From: Couchioplanes caeruleus
GTDB lineage: Bacteria > Actinomycetota > Actinomycetes > Mycobacteriales > Micromonosporaceae
DNA length: 64,000 nt
Direction of reading: 5' to 3'
Assembly: GCF_003751945.1 (NCBI RefSeq)
Contig: NZ_RJKL01000001.1
Location: 6,200,001-6,264,000 of the forward strand
Shown piece after piece: positions 32,072-40,620 of this stretch. A program made the translations under genes and the position numbers. Within the stretch, counting starts at the first letter, position 1; each line of letters starts with the position of its first letter. The notes below the pieces were generated by a model. The model saw only the letters and a list, made by a program, of their open reading frames with translations. It ran no database searches and was not told the DNA's origin.

Positions 32072-33868
32072 ATGATCGGCGTGTCTGTCGAAGCGAGCGA
32101 AGCAAGCGAACCGGTCGGGCGGGTCCTGGGCACCGCCGACGCCACCCCGTTGCAGTTCTGGACGGCGGTGACGCCGGGCAGCTACCTGCAGCTCGACGAC
32201 GTGGTCGTGACCCGTCGCGACCTGCCCGACCGCGAGCCGGTGACGATCGCCGGCGTGGTCACCCAGGTCCGGGCCCGGCACGAGGGCGCGCAGTTCGACT
32301 CGGACGTGTTCGCGATCGCCGAGGGCACGCTGCCCGCCCTGGTCCAGGAGGCGGCCGAGGTCACCACCACCCGGGTCGACCCCGAGCTCTACGTGCCGCC
32401 GGCCCCGGGCGCGATCGTGCACCGGGCCTCCGGGGCGGCCCGTGACGCGGCGCTGCACTTCGACCGGATGGAACGCCGGGTCCCGATGGGCACCGGCCGC
32501 GACGGCGTGCCCGTGTTCCTCAATGCCGACTTCCTCGACGGCACCCGGGGCGCGCATGTGTCCATCTCCGGCATTTCCGGCGTGGCGACCAAGACGAGCT
32601 TCGCGACGTTCCTGCTCTACTCGGTGTTCCGGTCCGGCGCGCTCGGCGCCGACGGTGCCAACGCCCGGGCGCTGATCTTCAACGTCAAGGGTGAGGACCT
32701 GCTCTTCCTCGACCACGCCAACACCAAGCTCGACGAGCCGACCACCGCGGCGTACAAGCTGCTCGAGCTGCCCGCGACGGCGTTCCCGGACGTCCGGGTC
32801 TATGCGCCGCCCCGGGCCAACGACTCGTCCGGCGCCCCCGACGTCAGCAGCCGGCTGACCGGGGTCGACAGCTTCTACTGGACGCTCGAGGAGTTCTGCG
32901 CCGACCGGCTCCTGCCGTACGTGTTCGCCGACGCCGACGACGAGCGTCAGCAGTACACGATGGTGGTCCACTCGGTGACCGCCCATCTGGCCCGCCATGC
33001 CGTGCCGGCCGAGGGCGGGATCAGCATCGACGGCCGCCGCCTGGGCGGCTACGGCGACCTGGTCGACCACATCGTCGACCAGCTCACCGACGACGAGACC
33101 CGGTCGATGTGGGCGGGCAGCGCGGTCAACATGGGCACGGTCAACGCGTTCGCCCGGCGGCTGATCGGCAGCAAGCGCGACCTGTCCCGGCTCATCCGCG
33201 GCGACCTCGCGGCCCGCCGCCCGCACCGGATCAAGACCGCGGAGAGCGCCCAGGTCACCGTCGTCGACCTGCACAACCTTCCCGACCGCGCGCAGCGCTT
33301 CGTGGTCGGCGTGACGCTCAAGACGGAGTTCGACGACAAGGAGAAGTCGGGCACCGGACGGCCGCTGCTGTTCGTCGTCCTCGACGAGCTCAACAAGTAC
33401 GCCCCGCGCGAGGGATCGTCGCCGATCAAGGAGGTGCTGCTCGACATCGCCGAGCGGGGCCGCTCGCTCGGCGTCATCCTCATCGGCGCGCAGCAGACCG
33501 CCAGCGAGGTCGAGCGCCGGATCGTGACGAACTCGGCGATCAGGGTCGTCGGCCGCCTTGACCCGGCCGAGGCCTCCCGCCCGGAGTACGGCTTCCTGCC
33601 CCCGGCCATGCGCCAGCGCGCCCTGCTGGCCCGGCCGGGCACGATGTTCGTCAACCAGCCCGACATCCCGGTGCCGCTCTGCGTGGAGTTCCCGTTCCCG
33701 GCCTGGGCCACCCGCAAGTCGGAGTCCGGGCCACCGCCGGTGGGCACCCAGCGCTCGATCGTGCAGAGTGTCGATCCGTTCACCGTCGTCGGCGGCCGTG
33801 GCGGCGCCGCACTCGACCGCGGCGGAAAACCGGTGCCCAGTCCACACGACGACGACATTCCGTTCTAA
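32072..33868 (+). CDS. HerA-like ATPase of the end-resection operon
   Basis: A 598-residue P-loop ATPase of the HerA/FtsK superfamily. The N-terminal beta-barrel (HAS-barrel-like; EPVGRVLGTADATPLQFWT, GSYLQLDDVVVT) precedes an ATPase core with an unusual Walker A, GISGVATKTS (about residues 167-176), Walker B LLFVVLDELNK (about 432-442) and a sensor-like LIGAQQTASEVERRI followed by NSAIRVVGRLDPAEASR. Archaeal HerA forms a hexamer that translocates dsDNA and drives NurA during resection. The next three genes are SbcD, SbcC and a NurA-like nuclease, with 9-bp, -4 and -4 spacings. ATG 32072 or GTG 32081 may be used. Confidence 0.85.
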   Translation: MIGVSVEASEASEPVGRVLGTADATPLQFWTAVTPGSYLQLDDVVVTRRDLPDREPVTIAGVVTQVRARHEGAQFDSDVFAIAEGTLPALVQEAAEVTTTRVDPELYVPPAPGAIVHRASGAARDAALHFDRMERRVPMGTGRDGVPVFLNADFLDGTRGAHVSISGISGVATKTSFATFLLYSVFRSGALGADGANARALIFNVKGEDLLFLDHANTKLDEPTTAAYKLLELPATAFPDVRVYAPPRANDSSGAPDVSSRLTGVDSFYWTLEEFCADRLLPYVFADADDERQQYTMVVHSVTAHLARHAVPAEGGISIDGRRLGGYGDLVDHIVDQLTDDETRSMWAGSAVNMGTVNAFARRLIGSKRDLSRLIRGDLAARRPHRIKTAESAQVTVVDLHNLPDRAQRFVVGVTLKTEFDDKEKSGTGRPLLFVVLDELNKYAPREGSSPIKEVLLDIAERGRSLGVILIGAQQTASEVERRIVTNSAIRVVGRLDPAEASRPEYGFLPPAMRQRALLARPGTMFVNQPDIPVPLCVEFPFPAWATRKSESGPPPVGTQRSIVQSVDPFTVVGGRGGAALDRGGKPVPSPHDDDIPF

Positions 33869-33877
33869 GGTTCGGCG

Positions 33878-35029
33878 ATGCGCATCCTGCACACGTCCGA
33901 CTGGCATGTCGGAAAGGTCCTCAAGGGACGGGCCCGGCTCGACGAGCACATCCGGGTGCTCGCCCAGGTCGTGGAGATCGCCCGGGCGGAGCGGCCGGAC
34001 CTGGTCGTCATCGCCGGCGACCTCTACGACACGGCCGCGCCCTCGCCGGATTCGACCCGGGTGGTGACCCGGGCGCTGTCGGCGCTGCGGCAGACGGGTG
34101 CGCGAGTGGTGGCGATCGGCGGCAACCACGACAACGGGCCCGCGCTGGACGCGCTGCGGCCGTGGGCCGACGCGGCGGGCATCGAGCTGCGCGGCTCCGT
34201 CCGCGACAAACCGGACGACCTGATCATCCGGGGCGAGACGGCGACCGGCGAGCGGTGGCAGCTCGCCGCCCTGCCGTTCCTGTCCCAGCGCTACGCGGTC
34301 CGCGCCGTGGAGATGTACGAGCTGACCGCGGCCGAGGCCACCCAGACGTACGCCGACCACGTCGCCCGCCTGATCGCCCGCCTGGCCGAGGGCTTCGCCG
34401 AGCCCGGCGTGATCAACCTGCTCACCGCCCACCTCACCGTCGTCGGCGCCAGCGCCGGCGGCGGCGAGCGGGAGGCGCACACGGTGATGGGCTACGCGGT
34501 CCCGGCCACGGTCTTCCCGCCGAACGCCCACTACGTCGCCCTGGGTCACCTGCACCGCGCGCAGCGGGTCATCGGCCCCTGCCCGGTGCGTTACAGCGGC
34601 AGCCCGCTCGCCGTCGACTTCGGCGAGGAGGAGAACGTCTGCTCGGTCGCGATCGTCGACGTCTCCACCGACAAGGCCGCACGGGTCCGCGACGTGCCGG
34701 TGACCTCGGCGCGCACCCTGCGGACGGTCCGGGGCAGTCTGGAGCAGCTCGCCACGGTGAACCTTCCGGATGCGTGGCTGCGCGTCTACGTCCGGGAGAC
34801 GCCGCGGGTCGGGCTGCGCGAGGACGTGCAGGAGTTGCTTCCCCAGGCGCTCGAGGTGCGCATCGACCCCGACATGGTGCCCGACAAGGCCGGTGAACGG
34901 ATGGCCCAGCGCGCCGGCCGCTCGCCGCGCGAGCTCTTCGGCGACTACCTGGACAGCCGCGGCAACGCCGAGGAAGGCGTCCGCGAACTCTTCGACGAGC
35001 TGTATGACGAGGTGAGCACGCAGCAATGA
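33878..35029 (+). CDS. sbcD: Exonuclease subunit SbcD / Mre11
   Basis: Mn-dependent calcineurin-like nuclease that processes DNA ends and hairpins with SbcC. In its 383 residues the five phosphoesterase motifs are visible: LHTSDWHVGK, VVIAGDLYDTAAP, IGGNHDNG, the H of NLLTAHLTVVG and YVALGHLHRAQ with YSGSPLAVDFGE. The C-terminal part binds SbcC coiled coils in homologues. ATG 33878 follows nine bases after the HerA-like stop; the stop overlaps the sbcC ATG (ATGA). The organisation argues for a single multi-protein machine. Confidence 0.96.
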   Translation: MRILHTSDWHVGKVLKGRARLDEHIRVLAQVVEIARAERPDLVVIAGDLYDTAAPSPDSTRVVTRALSALRQTGARVVAIGGNHDNGPALDALRPWADAAGIELRGSVRDKPDDLIIRGETATGERWQLAALPFLSQRYAVRAVEMYELTAAEATQTYADHVARLIARLAEGFAEPGVINLLTAHLTVVGASAGGGEREAHTVMGYAVPATVFPPNAHYVALGHLHRAQRVIGPCPVRYSGSPLAVDFGEEENVCSVAIVDVSTDKAARVRDVPVTSARTLRTVRGSLEQLATVNLPDAWLRVYVRETPRVGLREDVQELLPQALEVRIDPDMVPDKAGERMAQRAGRSPRELFGDYLDSRGNAEEGVRELFDELYDEVSTQQ

Positions 35030-37515
35030 GGCCTTTGCGGCTCGACATGGCCGGGTTCACGGTGTTCCGCGACGAGACCACCGTCGACTTCACCGACGCC
35101 GACTACTTCGCCCTGGTCGGCCCGACCGGCTCCGGCAAATCCACCGTGCTCGACGGCATCTGCTTCGCCCTCTACGGCACGGTGCCGAGGTGGGGCGGCA
35201 GCCGCGGCATCGGCAACGCGCTCGCCCCGTCGGCGACCGAGGCCCGGGTGCGGCTGGTGTTCGAGTCCGCCGGCTCGCGGTATGTCGCGACCCGGGTGGT
35301 GCGCCGCGACGGCCGCGGCAACGTCAAGACCGCGGGCGCGGGACTGCAGCTCATGCCGCCGGGCTTCGACGTCACCCGGCTCGACACCGGCATGAGCCTC
35401 GACGACCTCGGTGACGTGCTGGCCGGCACCCCGGCGGAGATGGACCGGGCGATCGTGGAGGCGGTCGGCCTGCCGTACGAGCAGTTCACTAGCTGCGTCG
35501 TGCTGCCGCAGGGCCAGTTCGCCGACTTCCTGCACGCCAAGCCCGCCACCCGGCAGCAGATCCTGGTCAACCTGCTCGGTCTGCACGTCTACGAGGAGGT
35601 GCAGACCCGCGCGTCCACCCGGGCGACCCGGGCGGAGGCCCAGCTCGCCGTGGTCGACCAGGCCCTGGCCGCCCTCGCCGACGCCGACGACGAGGCGGTC
35701 GACGCCGCGGCGGCCCGGCGGGACGCGATGCGCGAACTGACCGGCGAGGTCGAGGCCGCCATGCCGCGGCTGCGGGCCGCGCGAGAGCGCGAGGCCGAGC
35801 TGGCCGCCGCCCGCGACGCCGTCGCGGCGGAGCTCGCCGTGCTGGCACGGGTCGCGGCGCCGGAGGGCAGCGCACGGATCGCCGAGGCCGCGGCCACCGC
35901 CCGGGTCGCGGCCGAGGACGCGGCGACGGCCGTGCGGGCCGCCGAGGAGCGCGAGGAGAAGGTACGCGGAGAGCTGGCGGCGGCGGGCGACGCGGGCTCG
36001 CTGGGGCTGCTCCTGGACCGCCACGTCGAGTGCGACCGGCTGACCGGCCAGGCGGAGTGGTTCGCCGGCGAGGTGTCGGTCGCCGAGGTCGAGCACAGGG
36101 ACGCGGTCGCCGCGGCGGAGCTGGCCCGCTCGGCGCATCTCGGCGCCGAGCAGCTTCTCGAACAGGCCCGGCTGGACTACACCACGGCACAGGCCATGGA
36201 CCGCGCCGCCGCCCTGCGGTCGCATCTCAGCGCCGGGCACGACTGCCCGGTGTGCGCCCAGCCGGTGACGACCGTGCCGCCGATGCCGGAGGGCTCGGCG
36301 GTGGAGGCGGCCGAGCGTCAGGGCAAGGCGGCGCGCGCGGCGGCGGACGTGGCGTCGACGGCCTGGAAGCAGCGCGACGCCGTCGCCCGGGAGCTGGAGC
36401 GCGGCCTGGACCGCAAGCGGGCCCAGTTCGAGCAGCACAAGGCCCGCCTCGCCGAGGTGACGGCGGGACTCGCCGACTCGCCCGGCGTCGAGGCGCTGCG
36501 GGCCCGGCTGGCGGAGCTGACCAAGCTCCAGCGCCGGCTCGACGAGGCCGGCGCGGAGGTGCGCTCCGCCCGGGAGACACACCGCGGGGCCCAGGCGGCG
36601 GTCGCCGCCGCCGAGGAGCGGCAGCGTACGGCGTGGCGTTCGTTCGACCACGTCCGTGATCTCGTGGCCCGGTTCGGGCCGCCTCCGGCCGACCGGGACG
36701 ATCTCGCGGGCGCCTGGACGGCCCTGGTCGAGTGGGCGCGGGAGTCGGCGCGCCGCCGCGAGGTGGCCCGCGACGAGGCGGCCGCCGCCCTCGAGGCCGC
36801 GCAGGACGAGACCCGGCAGACCCGCGCGGCCGTCGCCGGCCTCTTCACCGACCGGGGCCTGCCGGCCCCCGCGGGTGGTACGGACGCCGACCTGATCCGC
36901 GCGGCGGCGGTCGCCGCCGAGCGGGCCGAGGCGGCCTGGCAGCGCCTCGCCGACCGCCGCGAACAGGCCCGCGAGTATGCCGAACAGCGGGCGGGCCTGG
37001 TGCGCGACGGCCGGGTAGCCAAGTCCCTCGCCGGGCACCTGCGGGCCAACAACTTCGAGCGCTGGCTCCTGGAGGAGGCACTCGACCTGCTCGTGGACGG
37101 CGCCTCGCGGATCCTTCGCGAGCTCACCGGCGGCCAGTACGACCTGATGCACGACAAGGGCGAATTCTTCGTCGTCGACCACCACGACGCCGGGCTGCGC
37201 CGGGCGGTGCGGACCCTGTCGGGCGGCGAGACGTTCCAGGCGTCGCTGGCGCTGGCCCTTGCCCTGTCCGAGCAACTGGCCGGGATGTCGACGACGGCGG
37301 CGAGCCTCGAGTCGATCGTGCTGGACGAGGGCTTCGGCACGCTCGACGCGGCGACGCTCGACGTGGTGGCGGCGACCCTGGAGAACCTGGCCGCCCGCGG
37401 CGACCGGATGGTCGGCGTCGTCACGCATGTGCACGCCCTGGCCGAGCGGGTGCCGGTCCGGTTCGAGGTGCACAAGGACGCGCGCACCGCGCACGTGGAG
37501 AGGGTCGGCTTGTGA
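35026..37515 (+). CDS. sbcC: Exonuclease ATPase subunit SbcC / Rad50
   Basis: SMC-like ATPase partner of SbcD, 829 residues, shorter than the about 1,000 of many SbcC. Order: Walker A GPTGSGKST (32-40), Q-loop in VVLPQGQFADFLHA, long Ala/Glu/Arg-rich coiled coil, zinc hook CPVC (407-410), second coiled coil, ABC signature LSGGETFQASLAL (from about 731), Walker B SIVLDEGFGTLD (about 763-774). It tethers DNA ends and gates SbcD by ATP hydrolysis. Coding strand Ala/Arg bias in the arms is normal for high-GC coiled coils. The stop overlaps the NurA-like GTG. Confidence 0.95.
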   Translation: MRPLRLDMAGFTVFRDETTVDFTDADYFALVGPTGSGKSTVLDGICFALYGTVPRWGGSRGIGNALAPSATEARVRLVFESAGSRYVATRVVRRDGRGNVKTAGAGLQLMPPGFDVTRLDTGMSLDDLGDVLAGTPAEMDRAIVEAVGLPYEQFTSCVVLPQGQFADFLHAKPATRQQILVNLLGLHVYEEVQTRASTRATRAEAQLAVVDQALAALADADDEAVDAAAARRDAMRELTGEVEAAMPRLRAAREREAELAAARDAVAAELAVLARVAAPEGSARIAEAAATARVAAEDAATAVRAAEEREEKVRGELAAAGDAGSLGLLLDRHVECDRLTGQAEWFAGEVSVAEVEHRDAVAAAELARSAHLGAEQLLEQARLDYTTAQAMDRAAALRSHLSAGHDCPVCAQPVTTVPPMPEGSAVEAAERQGKAARAAADVASTAWKQRDAVARELERGLDRKRAQFEQHKARLAEVTAGLADSPGVEALRARLAELTKLQRRLDEAGAEVRSARETHRGAQAAVAAAEERQRTAWRSFDHVRDLVARFGPPPADRDDLAGAWTALVEWARESARRREVARDEAAAALEAAQDETRQTRAAVAGLFTDRGLPAPAGGTDADLIRAAAVAAERAEAAWQRLADRREQAREYAEQRAGLVRDGRVAKSLAGHLRANNFERWLLEEALDLLVDGASRILRELTGGQYDLMHDKGEFFVVDHHDAGLRRAVRTLSGGETFQASLALALALSEQLAGMSTTAASLESIVLDEGFGTLDAATLDVVAATLENLAARGDRMVGVVTHVHALAERVPVRFEVHKDARTAHVERVGL

Positions 37516-38480
37516 GGATGTTCGTCGACGCCTGGGATCCTGCGTACGGGGCGTCGTTCGAGGGCGGGGGCGCCGCCGACGGGCCGGCCTCGCCGAGCAG
37601 CGCGCAGGTCGACACGGACGTCGAGGTGCCCGCCGCGCAGTGGGCCCCGATCGACGTGCCGGCGGGTGTGCGCTGCCCCGACGTGGTGTTCCTCGTCGAC
37701 GGCGTGCGCCGTAACGACGCCGGGCTCTGGACGGCCGAGGAGGACGGGCTGTCCTATGCCGGCCTCGCCGCCTCGTACGCGGCCGGCGTCGTCCGCTGCG
37801 ACCTGCGCCGGGGAGTGGCCGAGTTGGCGGGGGCACGGGTGGCCCGGGGTCTGTTCACCGCGAGCCCGTCGGCGGAAGACGTGCAGGCCGGCTCGGTGCG
37901 CTACGAGGTGCACCGGGTCAGCGGCACCGGCGAGGCGAGCAAGCTGCCGGCGGCCGTTCAGGCGCCGCTGACCGCCCTGGAGATCGACATTTCGGGGGAG
38001 GCCCGCAGTCACGGCTCGGACGGCGCCGACCTGCTCGTGGTCGACGGTCCGCTGCGCAACCGCCGCCAGTTGCCGCGCACCATCGGGTACGTGAAGACCC
38101 AGCAGAAGCAGTATCTGCCGGCCCAGCTCACCCCGGTCGTGACCGGGCTGCGCCCCGGCCAGCGGACGCCGGTCTTCGCGCTCGGCACGGTCTGGGGCGG
38201 CTGGTCGTGGTATCTGCGCCTGCCCGGCGCCTCGGGGGCGCCGTGGTCGGGCATCGTCCGGGTGGAGTGCTCGCCGGATCTGACGCCCGCGCAGGCCGTC
38301 GAGCTCGCCGGGCTGTCCGGGGCGACGCTGCCGCGGTTCGCGTCGTCGGCGTACAAGGATCCGAGGGCCCCGCAGAATCTGGTCCCGATCGCGGGCCTGG
38401 AACGCCGATTGCGCGGGCTGCTGGGTGACGCCCGGGTGCTGCACCGCGCCCTGACCCTGGCCGCGGCCCGCACCCGATGA
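37512..38480 (+). CDS. nurA: NurA-like DNA end-processing nuclease
   Basis: A 322-residue protein with the layout of the NurA (RNase-H-like) nuclease: a first acidic site in VVFLVDGVRRND (Asp63), a second in LLVVDGPLRNRR (Asp178), the GYVKTQQKQYL lysine block (Lys195) and a C-terminal YKDPRAPQNLVPIAGLERRL segment resembling the NurA end motif. NurA is the nuclease driven by HerA in archaea. GTG 37512 overlaps the sbcC stop; ATG 37518 is an alternative. The position as fourth gene after HerA, SbcD and SbcC strongly supports the call, which otherwise rests on motif spacing. Confidence 0.78.
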   Translation: MRMFVDAWDPAYGASFEGGGAADGPASPSSAQVDTDVEVPAAQWAPIDVPAGVRCPDVVFLVDGVRRNDAGLWTAEEDGLSYAGLAASYAAGVVRCDLRRGVAELAGARVARGLFTASPSAEDVQAGSVRYEVHRVSGTGEASKLPAAVQAPLTALEIDISGEARSHGSDGADLLVVDGPLRNRRQLPRTIGYVKTQQKQYLPAQLTPVVTGLRPGQRTPVFALGTVWGGWSWYLRLPGASGAPWSGIVRVECSPDLTPAQAVELAGLSGATLPRFASSAYKDPRAPQNLVPIAGLERRLRGLLGDARVLHRALTLAAARTR

Positions 38481-38918
38481 CCGGTTCATGCCTTTCGGCG
38501 ATCCTTGCCGGACCCGCTCACCGTTGCGGTCACGCTACCGAGCGTAGAGCAAAATCGGCTCCTCAGTCACGCTGAGTAAGTTGCGTTTCACGGCGCGCCG
38601 ACGGCGCATCAGCCGAGCGTCTCGAGTACGCACTGTGCGTCTGTCGACGGAACCGGCCTGCTGAGTATTATTCGCGTGCCACTGGGCGTATATCGGCGCC
38701 TATGGATGGATGTTGCGACCCACGCGCGCCCTGGCCTCCCGCTTTCCGCGGGCGGTCGAGCGTGCCCAATGCGCTTGGAACCGGAGGAACCTCTTGCGAC
38801 TGCACGTCGATGCATCGCCTCCCCGCCCTCGCCGGGAAATTTTCCCCATCGCTTTGATCCCGGCGGGCCACCCCGCGCGTATGACAGGCGACGGGGTAAG
38901 CACCGGCAGGAGGAATCG
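38481..38918. other. 438-bp non-coding leader of the sigma-factor operon
   Basis: No gene that I can support. The first half is AT-richer, with a CTCAG/CTGAG inverted repeat near 38562-38576. Two ECF-type GGAAC elements occur at 38649 and 38786; the latter is followed by CGTC at 38805 (14-base spacer, shorter than the usual 15-17), a weak candidate for autoregulation. A good ribosome binding site, CAGGAGG, is at 38907-38913. Confidence 0.45.
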
Positions 38919-39596
38919 ATGCATGCGACGGTCATGGAGCGGCTCGCGCCGGACGGGGTGCGCGTCATGACGCAGCAGCGATCCGGAGGCCGGTGGCAGG
39001 CGCTCGACGGAGGCCGTAGTGCGGAGAATGATGACGCCGTGACGCCGCGGCAGGCCCGCCACGAGGCCGGGTCGGCGACCGCGAATCACGAGGACACGCT
39101 GGTCCGGATGCTGTACGAGGAGCACGCCGGCCCGCTGCTGATGTTCGTGCTGCGGCTCACCGGCGGAGACCGGCAGCGCGCCGAGGACATCGTCCAGGAG
39201 ACGCTGCTGCGGGCGTGGCGCAACGCGCACCGCCTCGGCGCCCAGGGCCAGCAGTCGCTGCGGCCCTGGCTGGTCACGGTGGCCCGGCGGATCGCGATCG
39301 ACGACCATCGCAGCGCCAGCGCCCGCCCGCCGGAAACGTACGACCGCGAACTGGAGAGCTTCCCCAGCACGGCCGACGATACGGATCGGGTCCTCCAGTT
39401 GATGACCGTGACCGATGCCTTGCGTACTCTGAGCCAGTCGCATCGGGAGATCCTTGTCGAGACCTACTTCCGCGGCCGGACCGTTCCGGAGGCCGCGGAC
39501 GTGCTCGGCCTGCCTCTGGGTACGGCCAAATCGCGTGTGTACTACGCCTTGCGGGCCCTGCGTACGGCTCTGCAGCAGCGGGGGGTGACTGAGTAA
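38919..39596 (+). CDS. ECF sigma factor (SigL-like)
   Basis: A 225-residue extracytoplasmic-function sigma factor. Region 2 is YEEHAGPLLMFVLRLTGGD with AEDIVQETLLRAWRN; region 4 is LSQSHREILVETYFRGRTV and GLPLGTAKSRVYYALRALR. Sequence layout is closest in my reading to mycobacterial SigL, which is also followed by a zinc anti-sigma. An N-terminal extension of about 55 residues precedes region 2. ATG 38919 has a strong CAGGAGG five bases upstream. The stop TAA shares its A with the ATG of the anti-sigma gene (TAATG), so they are coupled. Confidence 0.92.
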   Translation: MHATVMERLAPDGVRVMTQQRSGGRWQALDGGRSAENDDAVTPRQARHEAGSATANHEDTLVRMLYEEHAGPLLMFVLRLTGGDRQRAEDIVQETLLRAWRNAHRLGAQGQQSLRPWLVTVARRIAIDDHRSASARPPETYDRELESFPSTADDTDRVLQLMTVTDALRTLSQSHREILVETYFRGRTVPEAADVLGLPLGTAKSRVYYALRALRTALQQRGVTE

Positions 39597-40378
39597 TGAC
39601 GCAGGAACAGCACTTCGACGTCGCCGCGTACGCCCTCGGCGTACTCGACGAGCGCGATGCCGCCCGTTTCGAGGACCATCTGATCGACTGCCCGGCCTGC
39701 GCGATCGAGCTCGAGTCGTTGCTGCCGGTGGTCGACATCCTCTCGGACGTCGACGCGGACGCGCTGGTCGCGACCGAGCAGTCGCGCCGCGACGGCCTGA
39801 TGCTGAAGTCGATGATCGGCGAGGTGAAGCGGGAGCGGCGCCGGGCCAACAGCCGGCGGCTCTACTCGCTGGCGGCCGCGGTCGTGGTCTTCGCGATGCT
39901 GTCCATCGGCGCGCTCTTCGCCGGCGGCCAGTGGCTCGCCCCGGAGCAGGCGCCCCAGCCGGAGGCGCAGAAGTCCCAGCCGCGCTCGAGCAAGGTGCTC
40001 GACCCGCTGCCGGTGGCCAAGGACATCAGCATCGGCGGCACGCCGCTCGCCGGCGAGACCTTCACCGCCACGGACGCCCGCAGTGGTGTCAAGGCGTTGG
40101 TGGGTCTCGAGCCGAAGGACTGGGGTACCCAGGTCTCCTACGCCGTCGGCAACATCAAGGGTCCGCTGCTGTGCCGGGCCGTCGCGGTCCGCACCAACGG
40201 CGGGATCGAGGAGCTGTCGACCTGGAACGTGGGAGATAAGGGCTGGGGCACACCCGCCCAGCCGGAGCCGCTGCTGCTGCAGTCCGTGACGGCGCTCCCG
40301 CGCGCCGACATCGCGCACATCCAGGTGCAGGCCTCCGACGGCAAGGGCGGGTGGGAGACGCTGGTTCGCGTTCCCTGA
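39596..40378 (+). CDS. Zinc-binding membrane anti-sigma factor
   Basis: A 260-residue anti-sigma factor of the ZAS class. The cytoplasmic N-terminus has the HxxxCxxC-type site: His6, then HLIDCPACAIELE near residues 27-40. One TM (SLAAAVVVFAMLSIGALFA) follows near residues 90-110, then an extracytoplasmic domain (EPKDWGTQVSYAVGNIKGPL, CRAVAVRTNGG, WNVGDKGWGTPAQPEPLLL), the DUF4384/SCO-RskA-like sensor region. It should hold the ECF sigma inactive until an envelope or redox signal acts. Translational coupling to the sigma gene fixes the pair. A strong terminator follows. Confidence 0.92.
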   Translation: MTQEQHFDVAAYALGVLDERDAARFEDHLIDCPACAIELESLLPVVDILSDVDADALVATEQSRRDGLMLKSMIGEVKRERRRANSRRLYSLAAAVVVFAMLSIGALFAGGQWLAPEQAPQPEAQKSQPRSSKVLDPLPVAKDISIGGTPLAGETFTATDARSGVKALVGLEPKDWGTQVSYAVGNIKGPLLCRAVAVRTNGGIEELSTWNVGDKGWGTPAQPEPLLLQSVTALPRADIAHIQVQASDGKGGWETLVRVP

Positions 40379-40392
40379 CGATTCCCTACCTC

Positions 40393-40430
40393 GCAAGCCC
40401 GGTCGCGTCGCGGCCGGGCTTGCTGCTTTT
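40393..40430 (+). terminator. Intrinsic terminator after anti-sigma gene
   Basis: GCAAGCCCGG (40393-40402) and CCGGGCTTGC (40414-40423) form a perfect 10-bp stem, 11-base loop, followed by TGCTTTT. Separates the sigma/anti-sigma unit from the lipoprotein gene. Confidence 0.88.
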
Positions 40431-40620
40431 CACCGTACGCCTATGAGCGGCTCACGCAATGCAATGAATTCGCGGTGAGGGCCACTCAATCACGTACGGG
40501 GAGCGCGAAGGGTTCAAACAAAAATCGGGGAAATTGATTGCCTCGATTCTTCAACCCCGGCGGCCGTCCTCTCGTACTACAGCGCGGAACACGGAGATGG
40601 ACGAAACTGGGAGGGCTCTC

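Noticed and set aside
32051..32076. A possible RecA-independent DNA-damage (PafBC-type) promoter before the HerA-like gene
   Set aside because: GTGTCGTAC matches only about 5 of 9 positions of TTGTCRGTG and the -10 is weak; not enough to call.
31904..35026. A 1040-codon open frame on the minus strand
   Set aside because: It lies antisense to HerA-like and sbcD genes with clear catalytic motifs; its product is His/Arg/Val-rich without domains. It is a GC-codon shadow.
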